A stretch of DNA of 64,000 bases from Vibrio maritimus (GTDB lineage: Bacteria > Pseudomonadota > Gammaproteobacteria > Enterobacterales > Vibrionaceae): contig JYJJ01000065.1 of NCBI GenBank assembly GCA_003263775.1, forward strand, positions 62,001-126,000, read 5' to 3'. This document shows positions 8,794-18,133 of the stretch, one piece after another. The notes below the pieces were generated by a model. It ran no database searches, was not told the origin of the DNA, and was given only the letters and a program-made list of their open reading frames with translations. How positions within the stretch are numbered: position 1 is the first letter of the stretch; every line of letters starts with the position of its first letter. Both the position numbers and the translations under genes were made by a program.

Positions 8794-9296
8794 GCAATCC
8801 TCTCGACTTAATCTCACTTAAAAACCCTTGGCACCTGTTAGCAACCGGTTTTGGAAGCGGTTTGTCGCCGATCATCCCCGGCACCATGGGAACACTCGCG
8901 TCGATCCCTTTGTACCTGTTACTGGTTCAGCTGCCGTTAAGTGTTTACCTCATTGCCGTGGTTATCGCTTGTATCATTGGCATCAAAATTTGCGACGTTA
9001 CCTCTCAAGACATGGGCGTGCATGATCATGGCTCAATCGTTTGGGATGAGTTTGCTGGCTTTTGGATCACCATGGCCATTGTACCCGCTCTCAAACTACC
9101 CGCCGATGATTGGAAGTGGTTAATCACAGGCTTTGTGCTGTTTCGCTTCTTTGACATGGTAAAACCTTGGCCAATCGGTTGGCTCGACAAACGCATGCAT
9201 GGTGGCCTAGGCATTATGATTGATGACATCGTTGCCGGTATTATGGCAGGGCTCTGTTTGTATTTAGTGGGGCATTTTGCTGGCTGGCTAGCCTAG
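8790..9296 (+). CDS. pgpA: Phosphatidylglycerophosphatase A
   Basis: Inner-membrane phosphatase that converts phosphatidylglycerophosphate to phosphatidylglycerol. It has the PgpA motifs HLLATGFGSGLSPIIPGTMGT near the N-terminus and DHGSIVWDEFAGFW centrally, then three or four hydrophobic segments. At 168 residues it is the usual size. It is translationally coupled to thiL and is the last core gene before the accessory island. Confidence 0.95.
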   Translation: MSNPLDLISLKNPWHLLATGFGSGLSPIIPGTMGTLASIPLYLLLVQLPLSVYLIAVVIACIIGIKICDVTSQDMGVHDHGSIVWDEFAGFWITMAIVPALKLPADDWKWLITGFVLFRFFDMVKPWPIGWLDKRMHGGLGIMIDDIVAGIMAGLCLYLVGHFAGWLA

Positions 9297-9306
9297 TTTT
9301 AATCTT

Positions 9307-9336
9307 AAGCCTGCCTGTATGCGGGGCTTTGTTTTT
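9307..9336 (+). terminator. Probable terminator after pgpA
   Basis: AAGCCTGC...GCGGGGCTT can pair imperfectly (about 6 bp with a wobble) and is followed by TGTTTTTAGTTTTTTTT. The stem is weaker than the other terminators in the window. Confidence 0.45.
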
Positions 9337-9484
9337 AGTTTTTTTTGCCTCACATTTCACTTCATCAATTCTCCCAAATATTGCCGATAATCCGCCAATC
9401 TTGAGCGGTCATTCCCTAGTTATGCTGGCCTAACTACACCCTCGATGAAGGGATAGAGGCTCACGCTCTAGAAGGAAGCTCAGC

Positions 9485-12106
9485 ATGTCGAACGATTACA
9501 CAAACCCATTCCAGTACACGCCAAACAGTTATTATCGGGACCTGTTTCCCTACTTGCTTTTTGACGATACCCCCATTATCTCCAGTTACGATGTAGACAA
9601 CCGATTTATTTCCCCACCTCAGAGTGTGTTGCAATCTGCTGAGTTTACTAATTACGTCGATGCGGCTAAGAGCGATGATAGGGCGAAAATTGAATCTTTG
9701 GCATTGGCTATATTAAAGGTTCAGACTTTATTGCTCCCCAAGTCTATTTGACGATAAACTTTCGGGTATTTTAGCTAAGTTGCAAAATCGTGGTAATCGA
9801 GGCGAAAGTTGGCAAAGCATACTCGTTGAGCAGTTTGGTAGTGTTGAGGCGTTTAAAAGTTATGTTACGACTACAGGCGCCGCCTTTATCAAAAGGCTAT
9901 GGCTTAGCACTATTGCGCTGATCATTCAGCTAGATTACGACACCTATTGGCTAAACCAACTGATACTAGTACTGAAGGCCATTTTCGTGATGGCCAAAAT
10001 TGCTGACACCATTCCTGTGGCAAGTACGGCCGCTGGCCCACTCAATTCTGCTCAGTTTAATTTTCCCGAAACCTCTTCGGAGGCAACTGCGAAAATTCAC
10101 GTTTGGGAAACAGCAAGTTTGGCGCTACCTCAGCCTTATTTCCGTTACCAAGTAGTGTCAAAATACCGAGCCAATTGCCAGCAACGCCTTATGCAGTAGG
10201 TACTCTCAAGCGGATGAGCTACAAGTTAACTGGATACAAAATCGGAGAAATTCAGAAGGTTGAAACCATACTACCGGGTGAAACCCGTAAGTCTCAAAAG
10301 CGTAGCCGCCGTCTAGACAACGCATCAGAACAGCATAATCACACAGATAATAAAGCTCAAACGACCGAGCATAATCTCACCACAGAGGATCTTAACGTCT
10401 GGGTGGAAAAAGCGCGTCAAGGTCGATTAACAGAGAACACTGTCGATAGCTATCAAACCGATTACGCACCCACATCACCCAATGCAAAAACTACAGGCAG
10501 TTGGTCAATTGTCGAGTCACCTCAAGGTGCTGAGCAGACCTCAAAACAAAGCTTCGCCAAGTCTTTACTCGATAAGGCGATAAATCATGCTTTTGATGAA
10601 GTGAGCAAAGCACGTCAAGTTGTCGGCACTGTTGAACATGAAAATACCCAAAGTCATGCCTTTTCAAATCGCCACAGTGAGGTCATTAATGGGGTTTACT
10701 TCTGGTTGAATAAAGTGTTTACGGTACAGGATCATAATTCTGAGAAGCGAATCATGGTCTCGATTGACGTCGAGTTGCCAGACCTGGCCGTTAAACAGTT
10801 GATCAGTCAGATTCCTGAGCTGGACCCAGAAAAGCCGATATCGCTTGAAGAATTAGGTATTACTCATTTTAGCCAGATAGAAACGACCAAGAACACGGAA
10901 GCGAGTTCTACCGATGGTCCAAAACCGAGTGAGGGTCAACGGTCACGTTACTATTTAGATCTGTGTGAGCAATTTGGTGTTGAGATGCCAGAAAGTCCCC
11001 CAGTGGAAAGTCAAGTGATCACAGGGAGCCTTAAACTCGAGTCGACGCAAGGGCAAACACAAGTAGCGGTACCATTAGGGTATCAAGTTGATAGCGTGGT
11101 GGTGACGGTGCAAGCTGAAGCCATGACACCGGTAGATTCTGTGGTTATTGCCGGTCAGGTGGTAAAAACAGTCGATGACAACGGCCAGTATCGTTACGCA
11201 AACGATTCGAATTCATCAGGAGCAGAAACGCAAACCTTAGGTCAGCTATTTGCCGTACCCGTCTCCATTACTCTAAAAGGGCCTGGAGAAGTAACACCAA
11301 TAGCGCCTGCGAAAGGGAGTGATCCTGTTAGTCTTGAAGTCAATACTTTTTCGGCACAGCAGCAAGCAAGGCAAGATCATGCGGTAGGAGCCTTGGCTGA
11401 TGTTCTGGTTACCACCACCCTTGCACCAGAAACAAAACTCGCGTGGCAATACAAACTTTATACTCAATTGAAGTATGCCTATCTTAAGCAAGAGCAAGCG
11501 TATGAAACGCTGATTGAAAAGCGTGATGAGTTATTAGCGCAGCAAAGTCACCCTGTGATTCAAGGGCTGATCCATCAGAACTTGCTGAAGGCGAGTAAAA
11601 CCGTGCTGTTTGAGCAGGCCAAAGCCCTAGTTGGTAATGACGCGAACTCACCGCAAGATTCGTTGCCATTTAATAGTTATGCGGATTCATCTCTAGACTG
11701 GCCTCATCTTTATTGCAAACTGGAGCAAGAGATGGCTTCGGACACAGGGAATAATACGCCATCCATTCAAACGACATCGCTGCTTGAGCAGCTTGACCCC
11801 ACTCTATTTATAAGTCGCTATTTGCGAGCAACCAAAGCAAAGCTATTGGTGCCCATTGCCCGTGGTCAGGAAGTGGCGTTTCTCTACTATCTTGAAACGG
11901 GGCGAATATGGCATGGAAAAGCAAGTCTTGCACCTGTGAACTATCGCTCGCTCGCCATAGTGAATGACTTTAAAAAGCTTCCGCCGCCGTCAGAGGAAGA
12001 CGATGACCCGCAAAATTCATGGAGTGTGGTTATGCCGACGACCATGTCAATTTTGTCAGATTACCAAGACATTTCACAACTAGAGGATTACTTAAATGAG
12101 CGATGA
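9485..12106 (+). CDS. Large multidomain protein at the head of the accessory island (two frameshifts)
   Basis: Reconstructs to about 870 residues in three frame segments: 9485-~9740, ~9740-~10130 and ~10130-12106. The frames join without loss at a C-rich run near 9737 and again near 10130. I do not recognise a catalytic domain. The start is ATG 9485 after AGAAGGAAGC. Segment three has a basic stretch, GYKIGEIQKVETILPGE, that I associate weakly with large proteins of contractile-injection-type loci, then low-complexity Gln/Glu/Ser-rich linkers. A coiled segment follows near 11460-11540 (YAYLKQEQAYETLIEKRDELL), and the acidic C-terminus contains PPPSEEDDD. It overlaps the tail-collar gene by 11 bp, so the two are cotranscribed. 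No signal peptide. A structural or adaptor role is inference only. Confidence 0.6.
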
Positions 12107-12715
12107 TACAAGCATGCCCAATGCTGTGCCAAGCCCGACGCCGAATTCGCCACCACACGGTGTTCAGTATCAAGGTATGCCAGTGGGAGCTGTGGTTGCC
12201 TATGCTGGACAAATTCGAACCAACAACACGACTGATGGACATCAGCTTAATATCGATATGTTTCCATGGTTGCTTTGCGATGGCAGCAAGGTCGAAATAT
12301 CTAAGTACCCCGAACTCTATCAAGCTCTGGGAGACCTCTACGGCAAGGCCACGAGTGTTTATTTTATGTTGCCAGATTTTCGAGGCCAGTTTCTGCGCGG
12401 AGTCGATGACCGAACCGGGGTTGAGGCAAGCGGCAGCAAAGAGCAAAGAAAAACCGCTGATGGCGTAGCGAGCACCTCTGTAGGGTCATTTCAAGATACC
12501 GCTATGCGGTCGCATCAACATCACTATTTAAAAAACTCTCATGGCGTTTTAGTGCCCGCAGATCCACCAGTTGGAGAAGGGTTGGCAAGCATGAGTGAAT
12601 CAAAAGAGACGTTTGATATTCTTGGGGTCGATACCGATAAGGTCAGCAGTTTTGAAAGTCGCCCCCCAATGTGTTTATTCACTGGCTTATTAAGTGCAGC
12701 GGTGTGCTGGGATAA
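12096..12715 (+). CDS. Phage tail-collar domain protein (frameshifted at C-terminus)
   Basis: Carries the tail collar domain of phage tail fibres and microcystin-dependent proteins. PVGAVVAYAGQI opens the domain (near residue 28), WLLCDGSKVEISKYPELYQALGD follows, and FMLPDFRGQFLRGVDDRTG is the hallmark turn. A base is missing in the six-C run at 12662-12667. Restoring it gives the usual SRPPNVFIHWLIKCSG ending with stop TAA at 12713-12715; unrepaired, the frame runs on to 12797 through a terminator. It overlaps the upstream large gene. Such domains form trimeric receptor-binding tips, and that is the likely role here. Confidence 0.82.
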
Positions 12716-12739
12716 TACTCCGTTCACCAATCGCCTACG

Positions 12740-12774
12740 AAAAAGCGCCAATCCAACACGGGATGGCGCTTTTT
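12740..12774. terminator. Bidirectional terminator between collar gene and PatG_C gene
   Basis: AAAAAGCGCCAATCC / GGGATGGCGCTTTTT gives a long GC-rich stem flanked by A and T runs. It can therefore stop the rightward collar transcript and the leftward PatG_C operon that ends at 12794. Confidence 0.85.
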
Positions 12775-12793
12775 GTATTGAGCGTTGCACTCT

Positions 12794-13723
12794 TTAGTAA
12801 CGCGGAAGAAACCGTTTGAACTTGGTCAACAAAAACGGATAGTCATCGGTAACATCGACAGCGCAATACCAATGCTGGCCTACACTGCTTTGCACGTTCT
12901 GAAAATCAAACACCACTTTAGCAATCTTGCGCTCACCATATACCTCACTGAGTACCGACACGTTATTTAGCTGAGCCACTTGGCGCTCGTTATTGCCACC
13001 GGCATGGTTGTAGATGATTTCGTACGAGCCCATATAGAGCTCCAAGTTATGGTAAAGCGCATAGTTCAATGCTCTATCGTGGTCGCTGTCACCGTTGTTT
13101 TCCGCCAAAGACAAGATGTCACCAATGACGTTCTTGAGCTTGCTGCTGTTAAAGCCTGCGTGTTGAGTTTGAATTTGCTGTACCAAGTTAGACGGGGAAA
13201 TAGACTCCACCTTATTAATGTGGATGCAAGGTAAGGCTTCTTGTGCGAGCATTTGGTGGGAACCAATCACATTAATGGCTCTTGGCACATCGTTGTCATT
13301 GAGCTCAAGAGCCGAAATCAATGCATTGAGGTGCTGCGGATCAGGCTTGAGGCGATAGATTTCATCATTGTAGCTGTTGATGATAGACCACTTCATGAGC
13401 CGAGCAATGTAGCGATTCTTAGGCTGTGAGAGATGGGTAAACAGACAGCGCTCACGATCCTCATACCACTGTTTATCTTTGAGAACGCTCTCGGTGTTTT
13501 CTGGCATATAGAGCGTATGCTGGCCGTCACTATCGCAAGACGCAATATTGCGCTCAAACTCTCGCTCCAGCCCTAGGTTGTCAAACTCCGCTTTTACAAA
13601 CCCATTGACGTAGACGAAATCAACCGCGCCATCCTCCGTCAAAAAAGGCAAGGCATAGGGCAGTGAGGCAGAGCGTTGCGCGACATCGGTGACTGGCTTT
13701 GTCGGTGTCGAAATCAAGTTCAT
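12794..13723 (-). CDS. Stand-alone PatG C-terminal-domain protein 1
   Basis: A 309-residue protein matching the C-terminal domain of the cyanobactin protease PatG from about residue 30 to the end. Visible landmarks are FVYVNGFVKAEFDNLGLEREFER, the RALNYALYHN helix near residue 230, and the closing WYCAVDVTDDYPFLLTKFKRFL. No subtilisin protease domain is present, so it cannot cleave like PatG. It is the second gene of a two-gene leftward operon, 10 bp after its paralog, with AAGGAG before ATG 13723. The domain's function is unknown even in PatG. In this setting it may be a structural or scaffold part of the island's particle; that is inference. Confidence 0.75.
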   Translation of the reverse strand: MNLISTPTKPVTDVAQRSASLPYALPFLTEDGAVDFVYVNGFVKAEFDNLGLEREFERNIASCDSDGQHTLYMPENTESVLKDKQWYEDRERCLFTHLSQPKNRYIARLMKWSIINSYNDEIYRLKPDPQHLNALISALELNDNDVPRAINVIGSHQMLAQEALPCIHINKVESISPSNLVQQIQTQHAGFNSSKLKNVIGDILSLAENNGDSDHDRALNYALYHNLELYMGSYEIIYNHAGGNNERQVAQLNNVSVLSEVYGERKIAKVVFDFQNVQSSVGQHWYCAVDVTDDYPFLLTKFKRFLPRY

Positions 13724-13733
13724 AGCAGGCTCC

Positions 13734-14798
13734 TTAGTAGTTGGTCGGAATGTAATCGGTCAAGTTGCTGTGCAAAAACGGGAACTCATCGCTGACATCC
13801 ACGCTGGCAAAGTAGCTAAGCTGGCGACCACTGATGGTCTTTTGATAAGTCAAAATGATATCGACAATGGTTCTGCCTGGCGCAACATTGGAGTACTGCA
13901 CCTGAAGATCTTCTAAAAACTGAGCGTCATTGGCGCTTGAGTGATTCGAGCCAGAGTGACAAGACACATGATTTCCTTGATGACTGGCCGCATAGATGGT
14001 GGGATAGCGATAAGCAATGAAGTTTTTCGCCCGATCAAAGTCAGAAACCCCAATGTTGGGTTTTTTGGTCAGTGCATCCAACACATTGCTGATGGCGATC
14101 GTCGTGGTATTTTCACCGCTAAGCTCTTGTTGCAAGTGCGCAGTGGTGAAGTGGAACAGATGGTGACAGCGCACCATGGGCAACGGTTTGTCATCACTCA
14201 TTTTGTCGGGAGCAACTGGGCCTTTTACCCCAATCGCAACCGAATAAGTTTCATCGGCGAGGTTACTGGCCGAATCGAAGGTCAGCGCGTCAATGAACTC
14301 ATCCAGTTCATCGCTGCTATTCGGCAGCAGCACATAAGCATCTTGCCCTTCCACACTCAATATCCAACTGACCTGCTCTGCGATATAGCGGTACGTTAGG
14401 TTGCCGTTTTTGTCTTTATGGGTGAACACCAGATTAAAATTGCGTGGATTTAACCCGAGTGCTTGTGCGGCGGCTTCGTATTCTTTCTCAAGGCCTCGCG
14501 TTGGAAAGTGTACGCGCAGCTTACCGGCAACGTAGACATAACTCGGTACTGGAATAGCGTGTTCTAACGCCACTGCCGCAGGCGTTTGTATGGTCTCCAC
14601 AATCTCCTCAGCGCACTGCACGGGCGCAGTTTCAGCTCCCTTCGACGAGTTCGCAGCGGCAGTTTCACATTGTGTCACAGTACCTTGTTCTGGGCCTTGC
14701 TCTGGGCCAAGCGGTAGTGCATCTGACGATGTAGGCGTAAGCACAGCGCTTACCTTGTTGTTTTCTGGTAATTCATGATGGGTTGACGGTTGGTTCAT
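13734..14798 (-). CDS. Stand-alone PatG C-terminal-domain protein 2
   Basis: A 354-residue paralog of the next gene. The first ~90 residues are a low-complexity Pro/Ala/Glu-rich leader. The rest follows the PatG C-terminal domain closely: YVYVAGKLRVHFPTRGLEKE, EQVSWILSVEGQDAYVLLP, SVAIGVKGPVAP, AKNFIAYRYPTIYA and a closing VDVSDEFPFLHSNL. A strong GGAGGA site precedes ATG 14798. There is no protease or oxidase domain. Its promoter must lie in the 267-bp divergent gap shared with the DUF4157 gene, suggesting joint regulation. Confidence 0.78.
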   Translation of the reverse strand: MNQPSTHHELPENNKVSAVLTPTSSDALPLGPEQGPEQGTVTQCETAAANSSKGAETAPVQCAEEIVETIQTPAAVALEHAIPVPSYVYVAGKLRVHFPTRGLEKEYEAAAQALGLNPRNFNLVFTHKDKNGNLTYRYIAEQVSWILSVEGQDAYVLLPNSSDELDEFIDALTFDSASNLADETYSVAIGVKGPVAPDKMSDDKPLPMVRCHHLFHFTTAHLQQELSGENTTTIAISNVLDALTKKPNIGVSDFDRAKNFIAYRYPTIYAASHQGNHVSCHSGSNHSSANDAQFLEDLQVQYSNVAPGRTIVDIILTYQKTISGRQLSYFASVDVSDEFPFLHSNLTDYIPTNY

Positions 14799-15065
14799 TG
14801 GGTTTCCTCCGGTATACCTAGGTCATCACGCATTCATCCATACGTGAATAGATCAACAACCTTCAGCGTAACGAGTTGCCCGCCAAACCGAGCGGTAAAT
14901 CTTATGCATTGCACCGTCAAAATGATGGATGTTTCCCTGTCATCAATTCCCCCGCAAACTGCGACAGTTCTGCTCAGTATTATTTTCTGCCCATGACTAC
15001 ATTGTGAGTACATACACAGTTTCAGGTTGCCAACACGAGCACGGCAACGAGGAGAAAGGGCAGAC

Positions 15066-15497
15066 ATGACTGCAAGTCACTTCGGTACCCATACCGATAA
15101 ATATCTGACGCTTTGGCCTGCGCAACCAAGTCGCGACTTCTGGCCCCAAGCGTACCCAAACCGCTCACTTGGTGTGCGGTTGCCAACGAAGTTACGACAG
15201 GGAATGGAGCGCCTAACCGGACTTGATTTGAGCAAGGTAAGAGTGCATTACAACTCACCTATGCCAGCCCGAGTCCAAGCACATGGCTATGCGCAAGGCG
15301 ATCATATCTACCTAGCTCAAGGGCAAGAGCAGCATCTGCCTCATGAGCTTGGTCATGTGGTGCAACAGCGATTAGGCATGGTAGAGCCCACTAAGGAGGT
15401 AAATGGAGTAGCGGTGAATGATGATGAGGAGTTGGAGCGGCATGCGACGGAGTTGGGGGATTTGGCGTTGGGTGGCAGACCCCCTAAAAATGCTTAA
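15066..15497 (+). CDS. DUF4157 eCIS-associated metallopeptidase-like protein
   Basis: A 143-residue protein that is almost entirely the DUF4157 domain, which is strongly associated with extracellular contractile injection system loci. It has LRQGMERLTGLDLSKVRVHYNS, the AHGYAQGDHIYLA strand, and zinc motif HELGH at residues 93-97 followed by VVQQRLG. The end (DDEELERHATELGDLAL) is also typical. In eCIS loci this domain usually sits in front of a toxin domain; here the frame stops soon after it. ATG 15066 follows GAGGAGAAAG. It may process or load the cargo-like genes immediately downstream. That is inference from position. Confidence 0.85.
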   Translation: MTASHFGTHTDKYLTLWPAQPSRDFWPQAYPNRSLGVRLPTKLRQGMERLTGLDLSKVRVHYNSPMPARVQAHGYAQGDHIYLAQGQEQHLPHELGHVVQQRLGMVEPTKEVNGVAVNDDEELERHATELGDLALGGRPPKNA

Positions 15498-15584
15498 TGA
15501 AATTGGTTGTTCAGCTATTTGTAATAGATAAAGTTGTCACCTTAGATAAATGATATGGGACTTGTTAATAATAGGAATTGACTT

Positions 15585-16104
15585 ATGTATAAGCTAAGAG
15601 TTAGCAGAGAACAGCAAAATACTGCAGTAGATAGAATAGATAGGACGCGCTTAATAGAGGGTAGAACTGGCCATCTAACTAATAATCGACTTGCTGTTAC
15701 TCAGTTAGAGTGGATAGGTAATTCAGATAGCAGTATGGATAACGATGCTGAATTTTATCTATATCAAGAAAAAAAGAAAAATGCGCAATAGAGAGGATCA
15801 AAGAAACCATGAGTTTAGGTTTTACTACAAACACTATAAAGGACTATCAGCAATAATTGCTGAGATTATTGATAAATCTCGTAACCCTTTACGATCAGAT
15901 TACGCGGTTGATTTGATTGATAAGACAATAGATAGACTAGGGCCCATCTTGCTATCAGATGAGCTCAATTCTTATGAGATAATTAATGGGAATAGTGTTT
16001 TTAAGAGTAATGTATTATCTGAATATGACCAGCTGATCCAAGATACGAGTATGAAAGTAGGAACTCAATTAGGGGAAAGAGCTGACTATGTAGATTACAG
16101 ATAA
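15585..16104 (+). CDS. Cargo-like hypothetical protein (probably one gene split by an A-run frameshift)
   Basis: Two abutting frames: 15585-15791 (68 residues, starts MYKLRVSREQQN) and 15781-16104 (107 residues). They meet in a long A-rich run at 15768-15781, and a one-base change there fuses them into about 172 residues. The base composition is much more AT-rich than the neighbours, pointing to recent transfer. No known domain is recognised. The second half is helical and charged (YAVDLIDKTIDRLGPILLSDELN). The MYKL start is shared with the next gene, and the pair sits directly behind a DUF4157 gene, as toxin/cargo genes do in eCIS loci. Confidence 0.5.
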
Positions 16105-16159
16105 GGTTGTGATTTCTTGCAGTTTGAATGGAAATATAAGTATTAATAGTGGTGATGAA

Positions 16160-17533
16160 ATGTATAAGTTAATAAGTATTCCGTCAAGTGGTGATTATAA
16201 ATGCGCGGTAAGTACAAAGCGAATTTGTCGAACTGAATCAATCGATAAAGGAATAGGTAATATTAAGGTGGAGAGTAGAGGCTTGCCTAAGCGTAGACTT
16301 TATTCTGGTCAGAAACCAGCTTCCATTATACAAAGAGAAGCATACAAGATGGATGCTTTTGGCAATAGAATTCAAGCTCTATCTGGTGATTGGTTAGAGG
16401 AAATTATTACGAATGTGAAACGCGAATATAATTTGAAGTTAGAACCTAATATAGTATCAAGAATGATCGAGAATAGAATAAATGCGGATATTTCTTTAGG
16501 AGCTAAAGGAAGTCAGCCAAGTACCCTGGATATGAATCAAATTAATAAACTAGTAGAGTTGGATTTACCTGATGCTGATAAATCAATAGACATCGAAGGA
16601 ATGCGTGGTGAATTACCTATAGCAAAGTTAATAACAGCGCACATAGTTGAATATCTCGGAGAAAAATACGGGCATAATTTTGATGTTAATATTAAATCTC
16701 CAAAAGAAAGACATAATTTGCTAACGATAGAGAACATTGATAAGATAGATGCTGTAGGTAGAAGTGGATTGAGTGATATAAAGTCCCAAATGATGGTTTA
16801 TGATAATAAACGGCCTGAGATAGGTAGGGAAGATAGGATAAAAAAACTGAAGGTTATCAGGGACAGTATTACTGAATTTATTGGCAGAAGAAATAAAAGA
16901 GACTTAAAAGGAAAGTCGGAGTATGCTGACAAGAAGGTAGATGTAGCATTAGCCCTTGGCAAAGACGTTGACGAAGAAATTCGCAAGTACGAGAGCGCAA
17001 ATAGAATTAGTTTTGATAAAACAATAATAAAAATCGATGAGCTGTCAAGCGATGTTAATGAAAAAGTTATTAAATATAATGCCATATACGAAGAACTAGC
17101 TACTAATAAGGCTAAAGAATCTGCTGAAGTGTACCTTGCCACAGCAAATAAGGAGATTCATAAGATAGCTATTGAGCTTGGGAAAATAAAAGCTCGTATT
17201 AATGACTTAATAAAAGGAGCTGAAAAAGAGCAGTGTGGTGTTGAGTTTGCTCAGCAGCAGTTGGAGATAACTGCAAAGCTATGCGAAGATGCCGGTGCTA
17301 TGTTTGGAGTAGATTCTTTGACAAACGTTCTACTATTTGAATTACATTATAGCCTATTGGGTTTGAATACTTCTCGTTATAATGTTAGTGTTTTTTTAGT
17401 AGAACTGAAAGCTTTATTGAATAAGGTTTCCAATTTTGAAAATACATACTTTGCGCCACTTAATAAAGTGGTTGATAGAATAAGCTCAGATTTAACAACA
17501 CAAACTGTCGAGCTAAAACAAAAAAATGGATAA
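16160..17533 (+). CDS. Large AT-rich cargo-like protein with coiled coils
   Basis: A protein of 457 residues from ATG 16160 (MYKLISIPSSGDYK), with no recognised domain. A GQKPASIIQREAY segment near residue 52 resembles the IQR-type linker seen in DUF4157-linked proteins. The middle and C-terminal thirds are predicted long helices rich in Lys/Glu/Ile (KIAIELGKIKARINDLIKGAEKEQ). DNA is visibly AT-rich and uses rare AT-ending codons, unlike the flanking genes. An in-frame start at 16109 would add 17 residues; ATG 16160 is preferred because it aligns with the MYKL start of the upstream gene. It may be a secreted effector. Confidence 0.6.
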   Translation: MYKLISIPSSGDYKCAVSTKRICRTESIDKGIGNIKVESRGLPKRRLYSGQKPASIIQREAYKMDAFGNRIQALSGDWLEEIITNVKREYNLKLEPNIVSRMIENRINADISLGAKGSQPSTLDMNQINKLVELDLPDADKSIDIEGMRGELPIAKLITAHIVEYLGEKYGHNFDVNIKSPKERHNLLTIENIDKIDAVGRSGLSDIKSQMMVYDNKRPEIGREDRIKKLKVIRDSITEFIGRRNKRDLKGKSEYADKKVDVALALGKDVDEEIRKYESANRISFDKTIIKIDELSSDVNEKVIKYNAIYEELATNKAKESAEVYLATANKEIHKIAIELGKIKARINDLIKGAEKEQCGVEFAQQQLEITAKLCEDAGAMFGVDSLTNVLLFELHYSLLGLNTSRYNVSVFLVELKALLNKVSNFENTYFAPLNKVVDRISSDLTTQTVELKQKNG

Positions 17534-17731
17534 TTTATGCTTTGGAATACTTGCGTCTTGTTGTGATTTTATATGGTTGTAATTTGTGGAAATCTTTATT
17601 TTAATTGCAGCTACAAGGTTGTTTTGTGTTATTAGAATGAACAATATGACTAGCTACTATAATGTAATCTTTACCTAGTTTCTTCTATGCTAACAAAATC
17701 ACCTCATAAAAGTATATAATCTTCTTGAGAT

Positions 17732-17999
17732 TGTGCAGTGATAAATAGACTAACCTAGCGCCCAAGACGTCCGTAAAACCATGGGACAGGCGCGAGCCTT
17801 TTACAACGACTATGCCAATGTTTTAGGTACCTTGGGCGGTCTTATCATCGCCGTTATAGTTGAATGGTTGCAAGTTCAATTTCCAGATACTAAGCAAATA
17901 AAATTTGGACATATCGGATTAGGGGCGAGTGCATTGTGGTTGATAAACGTCATAATAGCAGAATATTATCGAAGGATAAATAAACTTCGCGATAAATAA
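17732..17999 (+). pseudogene. Small membrane protein, 3' copy (paralog of 25700-26144)
   Basis: From ATG 17781 the frame gives 72 residues: one amphipathic start, a transmembrane helix (GTLGGLIIAVIVEWLQVQF), and a second hydrophobic stretch (LGASALWLINVIIAEYY). The sequence aligns residue by residue with the C-terminal half of the gene at 25700-26144, including QDVRKTM upstream of the ATG, so this is a 5'-truncated duplicate. It may still be translated from ATG 17781, but no good ribosome site is visible. Family unknown. Confidence 0.5.
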
Positions 18000-18133
18000 C
18001 AGTTGGTTATGTTGTATGTTAAGAAATTAAATATCATTAAAAAATCAGTATAAGCCGTTTGATTCCACAAGTGTGAGTCAGTTTTTATTCGTAAATTAAT
18101 GCGAGTGTATCGTCATTAATTAGAGGGTTACGA

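Noticed and set aside
12103..12468. A 121-codon frame inside the tail-collar gene in another phase.
   Set aside because: The collar domain explains the sequence fully; the other phase has no start site and no domain.
12785..14996. Several plus-strand frames of 60-150 codons opposite the two PatG_C genes.
   Set aside because: They are antisense shadows of clear genes with good ribosome sites and domain matches on the minus strand.
15027..15065. Earlier TTG start for the DUF4157 gene.
   Set aside because: ATG 15066 has a GAGGAG site and begins where family sequence begins; the extra residues are basic and unlike the family.
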